Positions 23,606-23,732 of a stretch of DNA of 23,732 nt are shown here, in pieces. Position numbers and translations under genes: made by a program. Under the pieces are notes generated by a model. The model saw only the letters and a program-made list of their open reading frames with translations, ran no database searches and was not told the origin of the DNA. Numbering within the stretch: the stretch's first letter is position 1; the number at the start of each line of letters is the position of its first letter. Origin of the DNA: an uncultured Clostridia bacterium (GTDB lineage: Bacteria > Bacillota > Clostridia > TANB77 > CAG-508); the NCBI GenBank assembly GCA_934122235.1, contig CAKOWE010000019.1, forward strand, positions 1 to 23,732, in the 5' to 3' direction.

Positions 23606-23732
23606 TTATTTTAAAAATAATATTATAAAAATGTTTTTAGTATTTTTAGATATTTCATCTAACGAATAGTCAGACATACTAGTAAAATATTTTAAAACTT
23701 GATTTATTATCCCATCAGTAAAAAAGGAAAGT
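23606..23732 (-). CDS. C-terminal end of a probable TetR-family regulator (cut by window edge)
   Basis: On the minus strand a frame is open from the right edge and stops at 23606-23608, giving the last 41 or so residues of a protein: LSFFTDGIINQVLKYF, then TSMSDYSLDEISKNTKNI. The pattern of an aromatic-Gly-helix followed by a short polar turn (SMSDYSLDEI) and a final hydrophobic helix resembles the C-terminus of many TetR regulators. The match is by pattern only; the DNA-binding part lies outside the window. It converges with mgtA and shares its terminator. Confidence 0.45.
   Translation of the reverse strand, partial: LSFFTDGIINQVLKYFTSMSDYSLDEISKNTKNIFIILFLK

Overview
The window is an AT-rich chromosomal segment (codons such as AGA, TTA, ATA and AAA dominate) from a low-GC, Gram-positive, spore-forming member of the Clostridia. 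That placement rests on pdaA and sleB (spore cortex genes), spoVG behind a textbook sigma-H promoter, ireB-ruvX-DUF1292, and a single-piece tmRNA. Genus or species cannot be named from the sequence alone. Most of it is core chromosome, not a mobile element.

Layout. (1) 1-2584, plus strand: the 3' part of prmC, an unusually short whiA and hemW (the last two overlap by 4 bases). (2) 2687-5846, plus: an unrecognised 295-residue protein, pdaA, a frameshifted serine acetyltransferase (cysE) and sleB. sleB and the convergent murC (5918-7306, minus) share a strong hairpin. (3) 7307-7545: divergent control region with a sigma-A promoter for murC and a sigma-H promoter for spoVG. (4) 7943-10884, plus: a VTC-type (polyphosphate polymerase-like) protein, a DUF4956 membrane protein and a secreted beta-helix carbohydrate-binding-type protein whose frame is broken near its N-terminus. 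(5) 11057-15892, plus: a sigma-A promoter drives a tightly packed set consisting of a VirB2/TrbC-like small membrane protein, a TadZ/MinD-like protein with two AT-hooks and no Walker A lysine, a membrane GAF-degenerate GGDEF protein, then ireB, ruvX and a DUF1292 gene. (6) 15960-19534, plus: truB, aspartokinase and enolase. (7) 19577-20030: ssrA with its own promoter and terminator. (8) 20182-23732: a lipoprotein gene on the minus strand with different codon use, a MgtA-type Mg2+ P-type ATPase, and the C-terminal end of a probable TetR-family gene entering from the right edge.

Most promising leads: the uncharacterised three-gene unit at 11057-14795 (pilin-like membrane protein, AT-hook pseudo-ATPase, pseudo-GGDEF); a WhiA that appears to lack one of its two LAGLIDADG-type halves; and RNA structures that bury the ribosome binding sites of sleB and aspartokinase in long stems. 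A perfect 15-bp inverted repeat also lies across the ssrA promoter. Two genes within 5 kb carry clean frameshifts, which may be real decay or sequence error. No CRISPR array, insertion sequence, tRNA or rRNA was seen.
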